Origin: Cytophagaceae bacterium
Lineage (GTDB): Bacteria > Bacteroidota > Bacteroidia > Flavobacteriales > Flavobacteriaceae
Assembly (NCBI GenBank): GCA_002710685.1
Contig: PALD01000066.1
Coordinates: 124,001 to 188,000, forward strand
Reading direction: 5' to 3'
DNA length: 64,000 bases
Positions 26,813 through 35,336 of the stretch are shown here, piece after piece. Numbering within the stretch: the stretch's first letter is position 1; each line of letters opens with the position of its first letter. A program made the translations under genes and the position numbers. The notes beneath the pieces are model-generated. The model saw nothing but the letters and a program-made list of their open reading frames with translations, was not told where the DNA came from and did no database searches.

Positions 26813-27394
26813 CTAGACAGCCTTCTTTTGCTTTTCCAGGATTTTTGCCTTGCTTACCCATCTATCGTTTTTGATCCTATCTGGAAAGAACTTGATAAGT
26901 TCTGTAACCACCTCGATGTCCTTTTCATTAAGGCGGGCAATCTGGCTGAAGGTATAAATGCCTATCTCGTTGAGCTTCTCTTCTGTATAGGGGCCTATCC
27001 CCATGATTTTTTGAAGGTTGTCGCTATCAGTAGCTTCGGCATAGCCTATTCTTTCAAAATCCAGATAGAGGCCTTCCTTGTGTACGGGCTGGTTCTGTAC
27101 CTGACGGCCAAAGGCCCTTTTGTTAAGTTCAGCGGCAACAAGATCATCATCATATTCCTCATGGTCCTCCTCGGGGACCATCGTCCTGGATGGAGTACTT
27201 GATTTTTTAGAAACCCTTTTGGCGGAAGCCGCATTGGCAATGGCCTGCATCTCTAGCTTTTTTGTAAACTTTGCTTTTTGATAAAAATAGGCAAAGAAGT
27301 ATCCTATAAGAAAGGCGACGAGCATAAGGGCAAATACCTCGATAAATAATACGGGTATCTTTATAGTATCTGTATTGTCTTGAAAAAACGTCAT
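26813..27394 (-). CDS. Membrane-anchored helix-hairpin-helix protein
   Basis: The 193-residue protein has one N-terminal membrane span (residues 14-36), a charged linker, and a C-terminal helix-hairpin-helix-like domain (about residues 125-188). That domain has the motif LQKIMGIGPYTEEKLNEIGI and then TFSQIARL, as in predicted FEN1-like or SAP-related DNA-binding proteins. It lies one base downstream of the OmpA-like gene, so the two are a pair. A DNA-binding domain held at the membrane beside an OmpA protein is suggestive of chromosome-envelope tethering, but that is only inference. Confidence 0.82.
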   Translation of the reverse strand: MTFFQDNTDTIKIPVLFIEVFALMLVAFLIGYFFAYFYQKAKFTKKLEMQAIANAASAKRVSKKSSTPSRTMVPEEDHEEYDDDLVAAELNKRAFGRQVQNQPVHKEGLYLDFERIGYAEATDSDNLQKIMGIGPYTEEKLNEIGIYTFSQIARLNEKDIEVVTELIKFFPDRIKNDRWVSKAKILEKQKKAV

Positions 27395-27395
27395 T

Positions 27396-28115
27396 TTAAT
27401 CTATAAGGATTTCAATCCTATTGTTTTTATCCCGATAAACTGATGTGTTGGGGACAATGGGTTCTGCTTCTCCTTTTGAATCCACGTAAACCCTTGAATT
27501 ATCTATGTCAAAGGTCTTGACGAGATATTTTTCAAACTGGTGCGCATGTTGCAGGGCAACCAGGTAATTATCATTGTTGTTCCCCACGTTATCCGTATGA
27601 CCTATGATCAATAGTTTTTTGTCAGGATTTTGGTCCAATTGTTTTTTGATAAAAATACCTATTTTTCTCAGATTGGAGTTAATTATCAATTCATTATAGT
27701 CATCAAAGTCTGGGTAAATGTTTTCACCCATTTTACGGGGAGGTATGGCAGGTGTGTTATTTGCCTTGTTACGCAGGGCATCTTCCTTTAATTTTTCCAG
27801 TTCCTTGCGCTTTTCTTCTTCAACTGCCGCTTCCTTGTTTTTCTCTATCGCATAGTTGATCTCATCCAGGATCAAATCACCATTTGCATACGTATTGGTA
27901 TCACTTGGGGTGCGTAGATAATCGTTCTTGGGGTTTTTAAGAACATCATAATCCCCACTATCTTCACCAGCACCAGATACCGCGTCAACTTCTTCAACGT
28001 CAAAACCATCATTGTAGGATTTGTACTTTTCAAACGCGTCAGTATAGTGCAGATAAGCCATACCTATTGCACTCCAGAAGAGAAAGACTCCAAATGCCTT
28101 AATGAAGTTGAGCAT
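27396..28115 (-). CDS. OmpA-family peptidoglycan-associated protein
   Basis: The 239-residue protein has an N-terminal hydrophobic segment (residues 4-22) and an acidic, coiled-coil-like middle (about residues 85-115, EKNKEAAVEEEKRKELEKL split across the heptads). The C-terminal OmpA domain has LLIIGHTDNVGNN and the arginine-containing RIEILID end. OmpA domains bind diaminopimelate of peptidoglycan. The ATG at 28115 is used rather than a TTG three codons earlier. It is divergent from the his operon, with a 120-base spacer to the his leader. Confidence 0.88.
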   Translation of the reverse strand: MLNFIKAFGVFLFWSAIGMAYLHYTDAFEKYKSYNDGFDVEEVDAVSGAGEDSGDYDVLKNPKNDYLRTPSDTNTYANGDLILDEINYAIEKNKEAAVEEEKRKELEKLKEDALRNKANNTPAIPPRKMGENIYPDFDDYNELIINSNLRKIGIFIKKQLDQNPDKKLLIIGHTDNVGNNNDNYLVALQHAHQFEKYLVKTFDIDNSRVYVDSKGEAEPIVPNTSVYRDKNNRIEILID

Positions 28116-28235
28116 TTTTAACAAGTTCTAAATACAAATATGAGCAATTTCCTACATATTATTGTTTATTTTTTTTAAAATCTTGAATTAATTTTTATAG
28201 GTATAATAAAATTTTTCAATAAGTTTACAACCACA

Positions 28236-28292
28236 ATGAGAACGTCAATAACACATCATCACCATTTTCATGTTTTCGCTCAAGCGAGGTGA
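28236..28292 (+). CDS. hisL: Histidine operon leader peptide
   Basis: An 18-codon frame starts at ATG 28236 and stops at TGA 28290. Codons 7-12 are His-His-His-His-Phe-His (28254-28271), so five of six codons are for histidine, directly ahead of hisG and of a strong terminator. This is the layout of ribosome-mediated attenuation. The last codons (28278-28286, GCTCAAGCG) can pair with the 5' arm of the terminator (28332-28340). There is no Shine-Dalgarno site, as is usual in this phylum. Homology to enterobacterial HisL is not implied; the name describes the role. Confidence 0.88.
   Translation: MRTSITHHHHFHVFAQAR
28278..28286 (+). promoter_or_regulatory. Antiterminator 5' arm of the his attenuator
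   Basis: GCTCAAGCG pairs over 9 bp (one G-U) with CGTTTGAGC at 28332-28340, the 5' arm of the terminator. A ribosome stalled at the His codons leaves this arm free; one that reaches the stop codon covers it. The arm overlaps a copy of the dispersed palindrome (TCGC-TCAA-GCGA, 28276-28287), which may act as a third competing hairpin. Confidence 0.65.
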
Positions 28293-28327
28293 AATTGGTA
28301 TGTGTTTAAAACTTTAAATAAATCCAG

Positions 28328-28363
28328 AACCCGTTTGAGCAACTCAAACGGGTTTTGTTTTTC
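28328..28363 (+). terminator. his operon attenuator (intrinsic terminator)
   Basis: AACCCGTTTGAG (28328-28339) and CTCAAACGGGTT (28343-28354) form a perfect 12-bp stem with the loop CAA, followed by TTGTTTTTCC. It lies 36 bases after the leader stop and 53 bases before the hisG ATG. A second alternative exists: 28336-28347 is complementary over 12 bases to 28366-28377 (TTGAGTTGCTCA), which would also disrupt the terminator. Confidence 0.92.
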
Positions 28364-28406
28364 CATTGAGTTGCTCATGCTAAAATCAAAAAATCAAAAA
28401 ATCAAA

Positions 28407-29267
28407 ATGTCAAAACGAATTAGAATTGCTGTTCAAAAGTCTGGGAGACTTAATGAGGACTCCCTTAAAATTCTGAAAGACTGCGGAGTATCTATTGACA
28501 ATGGCCGTGATCAACTCAAGGCAAGTGCCCGTGATTTTCCACTTGAGGTCTTTTATCTACGCAACGGCGATATACCTCAATATCTGCGTGATGGAGTGGT
28601 GGATATCGCCATTGTGGGAGAAAATCTGCTTATAGAAAAAGGTACTGACCTTGCCATTGCCCAAAAGTTGGGCTTCTCAAAATGTAAGGTTTCCCTTGCT
28701 GTACCCAAAAGCGTAAAATATACTGGCATTGAGTACTTTGAGGGTAAAAAAATCGCTACTTCTTACCCTAATACCGTTAACAATTTTCTAGAATCAAAGG
28801 GTATAAAAGCAGACTTGCATATCATTAGTGGATCTGTTGAGATAGCACCAAACATAGGCCTGGCCGATGCCATCTGCGATATTGTATCCAGCGGTAGCAC
28901 GCTTTTTAAAAATAATCTCAAGGAAGTGGAGACCATGCTTACATCAGAAGCGGTTCTTGCGGTTTCCCCCATCATTGATGATGAACGCCGTGAGATTTTA
29001 AACAAGCTTTTGTTCCGCATCCAGGCGGTGCTCAAAGGTCGTGATTTTAAATATGTGCTGCTAAATGCACCAAACGATAAAATATTGAAAATCATCGATA
29101 TTTTACCAGGCATGAAAAGCCCCACCGTTTTGCCCCTTGCCGAAGAAGGATGGAGCAGCGTGCACAGCGTGGTCAATAAAAACGAGTTTTGGGATATCAT
29201 TGATGAACTGAAAGCTAATGGCGCTCAGGGCATTCTGGTAAGTTCCATAGAAAAAATGGTTTTATAG
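28407..29267 (+). CDS. hisG: ATP phosphoribosyltransferase, long form
   Basis: First enzyme of histidine synthesis; it joins ATP and PRPP to phosphoribosyl-ATP. The 286 residues include the catalytic domain (IAVQKSGRLNEDSL; the PRPP loop DIVSSGSTLFKNNL) and a C-terminal ACT-like domain (from about residue 215, GMKSPTVLPL). This is the long form, which binds histidine for feedback control and needs no HisZ. The ATG at 28407 (MSKRIRI) is used. A longer frame upstream runs through the terminator and is not real. It is controlled by the leader peptide and attenuator just before it. Confidence 0.97.
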   Translation: MSKRIRIAVQKSGRLNEDSLKILKDCGVSIDNGRDQLKASARDFPLEVFYLRNGDIPQYLRDGVVDIAIVGENLLIEKGTDLAIAQKLGFSKCKVSLAVPKSVKYTGIEYFEGKKIATSYPNTVNNFLESKGIKADLHIISGSVEIAPNIGLADAICDIVSSGSTLFKNNLKEVETMLTSEAVLAVSPIIDDERREILNKLLFRIQAVLKGRDFKYVLLNAPNDKILKIIDILPGMKSPTVLPLAEEGWSSVHSVVNKNEFWDIIDELKANGAQGILVSSIEKMVL

Positions 29268-29270
29268 GTC

Positions 29271-29708
29271 ATGCAGGATTTTTCATTTCGGTTTATTAAC
29301 AGGGAACAATCAAGTCAAATCATCCCTTTTTTCCAACTGCTTGATTCTGCGATACCTGTTGACGTATTGAATCAAAGACTCGATGAAATGTATGCCAACC
29401 GCTTCAATTGCCTGGGGATTTTTGACCAGGACAAGCTCATCGGCATTTGCGGTATTTGGGTTCTTTATAAATATTACATCGGTAAGCACTTAGAGCTTGA
29501 TGATGTGATAATTTCGGCAGACTATCGCAATAAAGGCGTGGGCAAACAGATGATGCAATTCATCGAAAGTTATGCTAAACAAAATGACTGCATGGGCTAC
29601 GAACTCAACTGCTACGTGCACAATGCGCCCGGTGTGAAATTTTGGGCAAACCAAAATATGGTCATCAAAGGATATCACTTTCAGAAAAAATTTCAGACCA
29701 ATGAATAA
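29271..29708 (+). CDS. GNAT-family acetyltransferase inside the his operon
   Basis: The 145-residue protein shows the GNAT acetyl-CoA motif RNKGVGKQMM at about residues 83-92, preceded by LELDDVIISADY and followed by the aromatic-rich strand GYELNCYV. The acceptor is unknown. It starts three bases after hisG and overlaps hisD by eight bases, so it is transcribed and translated with the his genes. No step of histidine synthesis needs it. Confidence 0.9.
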   Translation: MQDFSFRFINREQSSQIIPFFQLLDSAIPVDVLNQRLDEMYANRFNCLGIFDQDKLIGICGIWVLYKYYIGKHLELDDVIISADYRNKGVGKQMMQFIESYAKQNDCMGYELNCYVHNAPGVKFWANQNMVIKGYHFQKKFQTNE

Positions 29709-30990
29709 GATCAGCAATCCTAAAAAAACCGACTGGCCTGAGATTCTCAAGCGCCCCACGCAGACGTATGATGCGATTGAGGGTACTGTTCTTGAGGTTT
29801 TTGAAGACATAAAGAAGAATGGCGATACAGCCGTTTCAAAATATACAGAGAAGTTTGACGGTGTAAAACTTGATTCTATTCTTGTCGCTCAAGGCGAAAT
29901 AGACGCTGCCACGACTCAGGTTTCTCAAGAGTTAAAAGACGCAATAGCTTTGGCGAAAGCCAATATCGAAAAATTTCATACCGCACAACAAACCGAAAAA
30001 GTAACGGTACAAACCACCGAAGGAGTGAATTGCTGGCAAGAAAAGCGGCCCATTCAAAAAGTGGGATTGTACATTCCTGGCGGGACTGCGCCGTTGTTCT
30101 CAACAATTTTAATGCTGGCAGTTCCTGCTAAAATAGCGGGTTGTAGCGAACTTGTTTTGTGCACACCTCCGGGAAAAGATGGAAAAGTGAATCCAGTGGT
30201 TTTGTACACTGCTGCGCTTTGTGGGATTGACAAAATATTTAAAGTTGGTGGAATTCAAGCCATCGGTGCGATGACTTTTGGAACAGAGACAATTCCTAAT
30301 GTGTATAAACTTTTCGGTCCTGGAAATCAATTTGTAACTGTCGCAAAACAGATGGCGACAAAATATGATGTTGCGATTGATATGCCGGCCGGTCCGTCAG
30401 AATTATTGGTAGTTGCAGATGATTCTGCTGATGCTGCTTTTGTTGCTTCAGATTTGCTAAGTCAGGCTGAGCACGGCGTGGACAGTCAGGTGATTTTAGT
30501 GTCAACTTCAGAGCAATTGATTGAGGAAGTTGAGCAAGAAGTAGAAAACCAATTAAATATGCTTCCGCGAAAAGATATCGCCGCTAAAGCCATTGAAAAT
30601 AGTAAGTTAATCTACGTTGGTTCGGATTCCGAAGCATTAGATTTAATCAATGAATATGGCCCTGAGCACTTCATTATTTGTACTAAAAATGAAGATTTTT
30701 ATGTTGATAATGTAATTAACGCCGGTTCTGTTTTTATAGGTAATTACACGCCAGAAAGTGCTGGCGATTACGCTTCTGGAACCAATCATACGTTACCTAC
30801 AAATGGCTACGCAAAACAATACAGTGGTGTAAATCTTGACAGCTTTAAAAAGAGCATCACCTTCCAGAAAATCTCAGAATCTGGAATTCAAAAAATAGGT
30901 CCAGCCATCGAACTCATGGCAGAAGCCGAAGGTTTACAAGCGCATAAAAACGCGGTTACACTTCGCTTAAATGCTTTAAAGAAAAACTAA
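29701..30990 (+). CDS. hisD: Histidinol dehydrogenase
   Basis: It oxidises histidinol to histidine in two NAD-dependent steps. The 429 residues contain VGLYIPGGTAPLFST, the IDMPAGPSELLVVAD block, the zinc-site region LSQAEHGVDSQVI, YGPEHFI and GDYASGTNHTLPT with the catalytic residues. The A+T content looks higher from here to about 35.7 kb than in neighbouring genes. Its stop and the hisC start overlap by one base (TAATG). Confidence 0.97.
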   Translation: MNKISNPKKTDWPEILKRPTQTYDAIEGTVLEVFEDIKKNGDTAVSKYTEKFDGVKLDSILVAQGEIDAATTQVSQELKDAIALAKANIEKFHTAQQTEKVTVQTTEGVNCWQEKRPIQKVGLYIPGGTAPLFSTILMLAVPAKIAGCSELVLCTPPGKDGKVNPVVLYTAALCGIDKIFKVGGIQAIGAMTFGTETIPNVYKLFGPGNQFVTVAKQMATKYDVAIDMPAGPSELLVVADDSADAAFVASDLLSQAEHGVDSQVILVSTSEQLIEEVEQEVENQLNMLPRKDIAAKAIENSKLIYVGSDSEALDLINEYGPEHFIICTKNEDFYVDNVINAGSVFIGNYTPESAGDYASGTNHTLPTNGYAKQYSGVNLDSFKKSITFQKISESGIQKIGPAIELMAEAEGLQAHKNAVTLRLNALKKN

Positions 30991-32039
30991 TGAGCAAGAA
31001 TTTTGACATTAATACTTTGGTTAGGCCTAACGTGGCAAAACTAACCCCGTATTCTTCTGCGCGTGATGAGTTCACCGATTTTGAGAAGGATATGGTTTTC
31101 TTAGATGCAAATGAAAATCCGTTCAACTCTGATGCAAACCGTTATCCAGACCCGCATCAGGTGAATTTAAAACAGCATTTATCATCTGTTAAGCGCGTTC
31201 CTGTTGACCAAATTCTTTTAGGAAATGGTAGCGATGAGATTCTCGATTTGATTTATCGAGCATTTCTTGAGCCTGGCGAAGATGCCATAATCACCACGCC
31301 GCCTACTTACGGTATGTACAGCGTTTTGGCAAACATCAATAATGTTGAGGATAAGAAGGTTTTATTGACTTCAGATTTTCAATTGGATGTGGATGGTATT
31401 TTGGCTGCAGCTAATGAAAAAACAAAATTATTGCTGTTGTGTTCGCCTAACAACCCTTCTGGGAATTTGCTAAATCAAGCCGACATCGAGCGTTTGCTCA
31501 ATGAATTCAACGGTTTGGTGCTTATTGATGAAGCGTATATTGATTTCGCGAAAGCGGAAAGTTGGTCAACACGATTACAGGATTTTCCTAATCTCATCAT
31601 TTCACAAACGCTTTCTAAAGCCTACGGATTGGCGGGAATTAGGCTGGGGATTTGTTACGCTTCCGCGGAAATAATCGCGGTTTTAAACAAAATCAAACCG
31701 CCGTACAATGTAAATTCGTTAACGCAAACCAGAGCTTTACAAAGAGTTTTGAAGCAAGCGGAAGTAGAGCAGGAAGTGAAAACCATTCTTGAAGAGCGCG
31801 ACGCTTTGATGGCGGAATTGGAGAAATTGGACATTGTTTCAAAGGTTTTCCCGTCAGATTCTAATAGCATCCTTTTGCGCGTGGATGATGCAAACAAGCG
31901 CTATGCAGAGTTTATTGAGCTTGGCGTTGTGGTGAGAAATAGAAGCTCGCAACCGCATTGTGAGAACTGCCTGCGTATCACGGTGGGCACACCAGAAGAA
32001 AATAAAAAACTAATTGAAGCCTTTAAAAAACTAAGCTAA
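30990..32039 (+). CDS. hisC: Histidinol-phosphate aminotransferase
   Basis: A PLP enzyme that converts imidazole-acetol phosphate to histidinol phosphate. The 349 residues contain FLDANENPF near the N-terminus, [21 protein letters not shown], and the PLP-lysine motif [16 protein letters not shown] (about residues 206-221). Two dispersed palindromes are embedded in the coding sequence near 31547 and 31663; the first encodes DFAKAES. It overlaps both hisD and hisB by one base. Confidence 0.97.
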   Translation: MSKNFDINTLVRPNVAKLTPYSSARDEFTDFEKDMVFLDANENPFNSDANRYPDPHQVNLKQHLSSVKRVPVDQILLGNGSDEILDLIYRAFLEPGEDAIITTPPTYGMYSVLANINNVEDKKVLLTSDFQLDVDGILAAANEKTKLLLLCSPNNPSGNLLNQADIERLLNEFNGLVLIDEAYIDFAKAESWSTRLQDFPNLIISQTLSKAYGLAGIRLGICYASAEIIAVLNKIKPPYNVNSLTQTRALQRVLKQAEVEQEVKTILEERDALMAELEKLDIVSKVFPSDSNSILLRVDDANKRYAEFIELGVVVRNRSSQPHCENCLRITVGTPEENKKLIEAFKKLS

Positions 32040-33175
32040 TGGCCAAAAAAGTATTGTTTATAGACCGTGACGGCACCATAATTAAAGAGCCTGCAGATTA
32101 TCAAGTGGATGCGTATGATAAAGTAGAATTCTACCCAAAAGCATTTACCTATCTCGGTAAAATCGCCAAAGAATTAGATTATGAGTTGGCAATGGTCACA
32201 AACCAAGATGGATTAGGAACTGATTCTTATCCTGAGGAAGATTTCTGGCCGGTGCACAACTTCATTCTAAAGGCTTTTGAAAATGAAGGTGTCGTTTTTG
32301 ACGAGGTTTTTATTGATAAGACTTTCGCCAAAGAAAATGCTGAAACTCGCAAGCCTAAAACAGGTTTATTGACAAAGTATTTTTCTGAAGATTATGATTT
32401 GGCAAACAGTTTTGTGATAGGTGATAGAATTACCGATATGGAACTGGCAAAAAATCTAGGTTCACGCGGATTTTTCATTCAGGATGAAGCAGGATTGGGC
32501 GGTGATGAGATTGAGTCTGACAAAAGCGAAATTGAAAAACACATCGCTTTAACCACGACCGATTGGCAAAAAATATATGAGTTTTTAAAACTTGAAGACC
32601 GCACTGCCGAAATCACTCGTAAAACAAACGAGACTGATATTTATATCAAAGTAAACCTTGACGGCACCGGAAAAAGCAAAATCGAGACTGGTTTAGCTTT
32701 TTTTGACCACATGTTAGACCAGATTGCACGTCACGGTTCTATGGATTTAGAGATTAAAGTGGACGGTGATTTAGAGGTTGATGAGCATCACACCATTGAA
32801 GATACGGCGATTGCGCTTGGCGAAGTTTTCAGCAAGGCATTAGGAAATAAATTAGGCATGGAGCGCTATGGTTTCTGTCTTCCTATGGATGATTGCCTGG
32901 CGCAGGTCGCGATTGATTTTGGAGGTAGAAATTGGATTGTTTGGGAAGCAGAATTCAACCGCGAGAAAATAGGTGAAATGCCTACTGAAATGTTCTTTCA
33001 CTTCTTTAAATCGTTCACAGATGGTGCGCGCGCCAATCTCAATGTTAAAGCCGAAGGCACAAACGAGCATCACAAAATTGAGGCGATTTTTAAAGCTTTC
33101 GCGAAAGCGATAAAAATGGCAGTAAAACGCGATGCAGAAAAGATGATTTTACCATCTACAAAAGGGATGCTTTAA
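32039..33175 (+). CDS. hisB: Bifunctional histidinol-phosphatase / imidazoleglycerol-phosphate dehydratase
   Basis: The 378 residues combine two enzymes. Residues 1-165 are a HAD phosphatase ([12 protein letters not shown] with the nucleophile aspartate; [22 protein letters not shown]). Residues 185-378 are IGP dehydratase with the two histidine motifs [15 protein letters not shown] and [15 protein letters not shown]. The fusion is as in enterobacteria and many Bacteroidota. A palindrome copy (33095-33110) lies exactly at the second motif and codes for AFAKA. About 100 bases with two 30-bp repeats separate it from hisH. Confidence 0.97.
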   Translation: MAKKVLFIDRDGTIIKEPADYQVDAYDKVEFYPKAFTYLGKIAKELDYELAMVTNQDGLGTDSYPEEDFWPVHNFILKAFENEGVVFDEVFIDKTFAKENAETRKPKTGLLTKYFSEDYDLANSFVIGDRITDMELAKNLGSRGFFIQDEAGLGGDEIESDKSEIEKHIALTTTDWQKIYEFLKLEDRTAEITRKTNETDIYIKVNLDGTGKSKIETGLAFFDHMLDQIARHGSMDLEIKVDGDLEVDEHHTIEDTAIALGEVFSKALGNKLGMERYGFCLPMDDCLAQVAIDFGGRNWIVWEAEFNREKIGEMPTEMFFHFFKSFTDGARANLNVKAEGTNEHHKIEAIFKAFAKAIKMAVKRDAEKMILPSTKGML

Positions 33176-33187
33176 AGTTAAAGATCA

Positions 33188-33217
33188 CGTCAAGCTGAAC
33201 TTGATTCAGCTTCTCAT
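33188..33217. repeat. 30-bp imperfect palindromic repeat, copy 2
   Basis: CGTCAAGCTGAACTTG followed by ATTCAGCTTCTCAT is a close match to the copy at 1906-1935 (opposite strand). The centre-proximal pair AAGCTGAA/TTCAGCTT has changed together relative to ATGCT/AGCAT in other copies. It lies in the hisB-hisH spacer of the his mRNA. Confidence 0.7.
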
Positions 33218-33240
33218 GAGATTTGGAAATTAAATTTTAA

Positions 33241-33266
33241 GATTCTGTGTCAAGCACAGAATGACG
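33241..33266. repeat. Palindromic repeat, copy 3 (variant)
   Basis: GATTCTGTGTCAAGCACAGAATGACG has the arms ATTCTGTG and CACAGAAT around TCAAG and ends in the same ATGACG as other members. It is 6 bases upstream of the hisH ATG, so its hairpin could affect hisH translation. Confidence 0.6.
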
Positions 33267-33271
33267 ATAAT

Positions 33272-33859
33272 ATGAAATTAGTAATCATAGACTACGGCGC
33301 AGGGAACATCCAGAGCATCAAATTTGCTTTTGAGCGCCTGGGTGTTGAAGCCATTCTTACTGATGATGTGCAGACAATTCGAGATGCCGATAAGGTAATT
33401 TTTCCTGGAGTAGGCGAGGCGAGCAGCGCGATGGCAAAGCTTAAATCTACCGGTTTGCATGAAGTGATTCTGCAGTTGAAACAGCCAGTTCTGGGCATTT
33501 GCCTAGGGATGCAACTTATGTGCAATCACACCACCGAAGGTGATACCCAAGGTTTAGGAATTTTTGACGTGGATTGCGTGAAATTCTCAAACGCGGTAAA
33601 AGTGCCACAAATAGGCTGGAATCAAATTTCTAACCTACAATCTGAACTTTTTAAAAGTATTGAGGAGCAAAGTTACATGTATCTCGTGCATAGTTTTTAT
33701 GCTGAGCCTTGCGGCGAAATGATAGCAACTACAAATTACGAGAAGGATTATGCATCCGCATTACAGAAGGATAATTTTTATGGCGTTCAGTTTCATCCAG
33801 AAAAATCAGGGGAAGTGGGAGCGAGGATATTGCAAAACTTTCTTGAAATAGAATTTTAG
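33272..33859 (+). CDS. hisH: Imidazole glycerol phosphate synthase, glutaminase subunit
   Basis: A class I glutamine amidotransferase that supplies ammonia to HisF. The 195 residues show the nucleophile elbow LGICLGMQLM (C about residue 77), the oxyanion region FPGVGEASSAM, and the histidine-glutamate pair FHPEKS near residue 177. Start ATG at 33272. The spacer to hisA (about 96 bases) is AT-rich with a repeated GATATGAGA. Confidence 0.97.
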   Translation: MKLVIIDYGAGNIQSIKFAFERLGVEAILTDDVQTIRDADKVIFPGVGEASSAMAKLKSTGLHEVILQLKQPVLGICLGMQLMCNHTTEGDTQGLGIFDVDCVKFSNAVKVPQIGWNQISNLQSELFKSIEEQSYMYLVHSFYAEPCGEMIATTNYEKDYASALQKDNFYGVQFHPEKSGEVGARILQNFLEIEF

Positions 33860-33955
33860 TATTGAGAAGTTAGATATGAGATATGAGAACTTTTCCTTTA
33901 AATGAAACTAAGATAAATTGACTTTGTACTTAATACTAAATACTAAGCATAGAAT

Positions 33956-34687
33956 ATGCGTATAATTCCCGCAATAGACATCATAGACGGCAAATGCGTC
34001 CGACTTTCAAAAGGTGATTATGACACTAAAAAAGTGTATAATGAGAATCCGCTGGAAGTTGCAAAGGCGTATGAAGACCACGGAATACAGCATTTACACC
34101 TTGTGGATTTAGACGGCGCAAAAAGCAAGCACATCGTCAACCATAAAATCCTTGCGGAAATCGCTTGTAAAACAAGTTTGAAGGTTGATTTTGGCGGCGG
34201 ACTCAAAACCGATGAAGACCTTAACATCGCTTTTGATAGTGGAGCGAACCAAATTACTGGAGGAAGTATTGCTGTTAAGGACCCAGATACATTTGAGCGT
34301 TGGATTGCGAAATATGGTAGCGGGAAAATCATTCTTGGTGCTGACGCCATGAATGAGAAAATCGCGGTTTCTGGTTGGTTAGAAGATTCTGATGAGGAGT
34401 TGGTTCCTTTCATCAAGAAGTATCAGGAAAAAGGCATTGAGTATGTGATTTGCACTGACATCAGCAAAGATGGAATGCTGCAGGGGCCTTCCTTTAAATT
34501 ATATGAAAAGATTTTGGCTTTAAGCCAAAAAGGGTTGAAATTGATTGCCTCTGGCGGAATTTCAACCTTTGATGAATTACCTAAGTTGGCTGAACTGGGT
34601 TGCGAGGGAACGATAATAGGAAAGGCGATTTATGAAAATAGAATCAGCCTAAAGCAATTGGAAAATTATATTCTGCAAAATGACTGA
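33956..34687 (+). CDS. hisA: Phosphoribosylformimino-5-aminoimidazole carboxamide ribotide isomerase
   Basis: A TIM-barrel isomerase of histidine synthesis. The 243 residues include the [15 protein letters not shown] start with the catalytic aspartate, [33 protein letters not shown] and [13 protein letters not shown]. The stop region overlaps the next gene (DinB-like) by 8 bases. A palindrome of the dispersed family (34512-34530) is inside the gene. Confidence 0.97.
   Translation: MRIIPAIDIIDGKCVRLSKGDYDTKKVYNENPLEVAKAYEDHGIQHLHLVDLDGAKSKHIVNHKILAEIACKTSLKVDFGGGLKTDEDLNIAFDSGANQITGGSIAVKDPDTFERWIAKYGSGKIILGADAMNEKIAVSGWLEDSDEELVPFIKKYQEKGIEYVICTDISKDGMLQGPSFKLYEKILALSQKGLKLIASGGISTFDELPKLAELGCEGTIIGKAIYENRISLKQLENYILQND
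34512..34530. repeat. Dispersed palindrome TTTTGGC-TTTAA-GCCAAAA inside hisA
   Basis: A perfect 7-bp stem with a 5-base loop, identical to the intergenic copy at 3958-3976, here inside a coding region where it encodes part of ILALSQKG. It shows that the element spreads or is kept regardless of coding state. Confidence 0.75.
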
Positions 34688-35186
34688 TTTTAAAGAAGAA
34701 TTTATCAAAAATGCGTTTTACCGTCTCGATGAAAATATGAGAATGGTAAGCATTGCCCTTGATAAAATCACGGAAGAGGACGTTTGGCGAAAGCCAAATA
34801 AATCTTCTAACAGTATTGCAAATCTCATTTTGCATTTGTGTGGAAACATAACGCAATATGGGATTTCATCATTGCAGTCAACCGAAGATAAAAGAGCTCG
34901 TGATGAAGAATTTACAGTTGCAGGAGGTCTGACAAAAGCTCAATTGCTTGAACAATTAGAGAGTACTGTAAACGAAGTGAAATCGACAATTTTGAATTTG
35001 CCAGAATCCAGATTTACTGAGATAAAGACAGTGCAAGGCTATTCATTTTCGGGAATTGGGAATATCATTCATTTAGTAGAGCACTTTTCTTATCACACCG
35101 GTCAGATTGCGTTTTGGGTGAAACTGATGAAAGATGAGCAATTGGGATTTTATGATGGACAGGATTTGAATGCTAGAAGTGAGTAG
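34680..35186 (+). CDS. DinB/YfiT-like metal-dependent protein in the his operon
   Basis: The 168-residue protein has the four-helix DinB fold with three metal-ligand-like positions: the histidine of LILHLCGN (about residue 58), and the two histidines of [15 protein letters not shown] (about residues 140-144). Members act as thiol-dependent transferases or have no known function. It overlaps hisA by 8 bases. It has no known role in histidine synthesis. Confidence 0.88.
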   Translation: MTDFKEEFIKNAFYRLDENMRMVSIALDKITEEDVWRKPNKSSNSIANLILHLCGNITQYGISSLQSTEDKRARDEEFTVAGGLTKAQLLEQLESTVNEVKSTILNLPESRFTEIKTVQGYSFSGIGNIIHLVEHFSYHTGQIAFWVKLMKDEQLGFYDGQDLNARSE

Positions 35187-35203
35187 TTAGATATGAGATT
35201 AAC

Positions 35204-35233
35204 GTCACCCTGAATTCGATTCAGGGTCGCATA
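35204..35233. repeat. 30-bp palindromic repeat, copy 4
   Basis: CGTCACCCTGAATTCG followed by ATTCAGGGTCGCAT has arms ACCCTGAAT/ATTCAGGGT with a perfect 9-bp match. The bases that differ from copies 2 and 5 are compensated on the other arm. Confidence 0.7.
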
Positions 35234-35240
35234 AAGAGAA

Positions 35241-35270
35241 TGAGATGCTGAATGAAGTTCAGCATGACGA
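35241..35270. repeat. 30-bp palindromic repeat, copy 5, inverted
   Basis: ATGAGATGCTGAATGAAG followed by TTCAGCATGACG is the reverse orientation of copy 4, seven bases away, so the two form a larger inverted pair. Short direct repeats of ACGAGTTACGAGTTACG follow to about 35300. Confidence 0.7.
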
Positions 35271-35336
35271 GTTTGAACGACGAGTTACGAGTTACGAATG
35301 ACGAAAATTTATCTTTGAATTTTGAAGAATTGAACA

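Noticed and set aside
28254..28271. Run of His codons as a cloning tag
   Set aside because: It is followed by a stop, a terminator and hisG in natural order, which fits an attenuator, not a vector.
28302..28406. N-terminal extension of HisG by 35 residues
   Set aside because: It would run through the attenuator hairpin; the conserved HisG start is the ATG at 28407.
35277..35300. Short direct repeats ACGAGTTACGAGTTACG as a CRISPR-like array
   Set aside because: There are no spacers or regular unit length; it is a simple tandem repeat beside palindromic elements.
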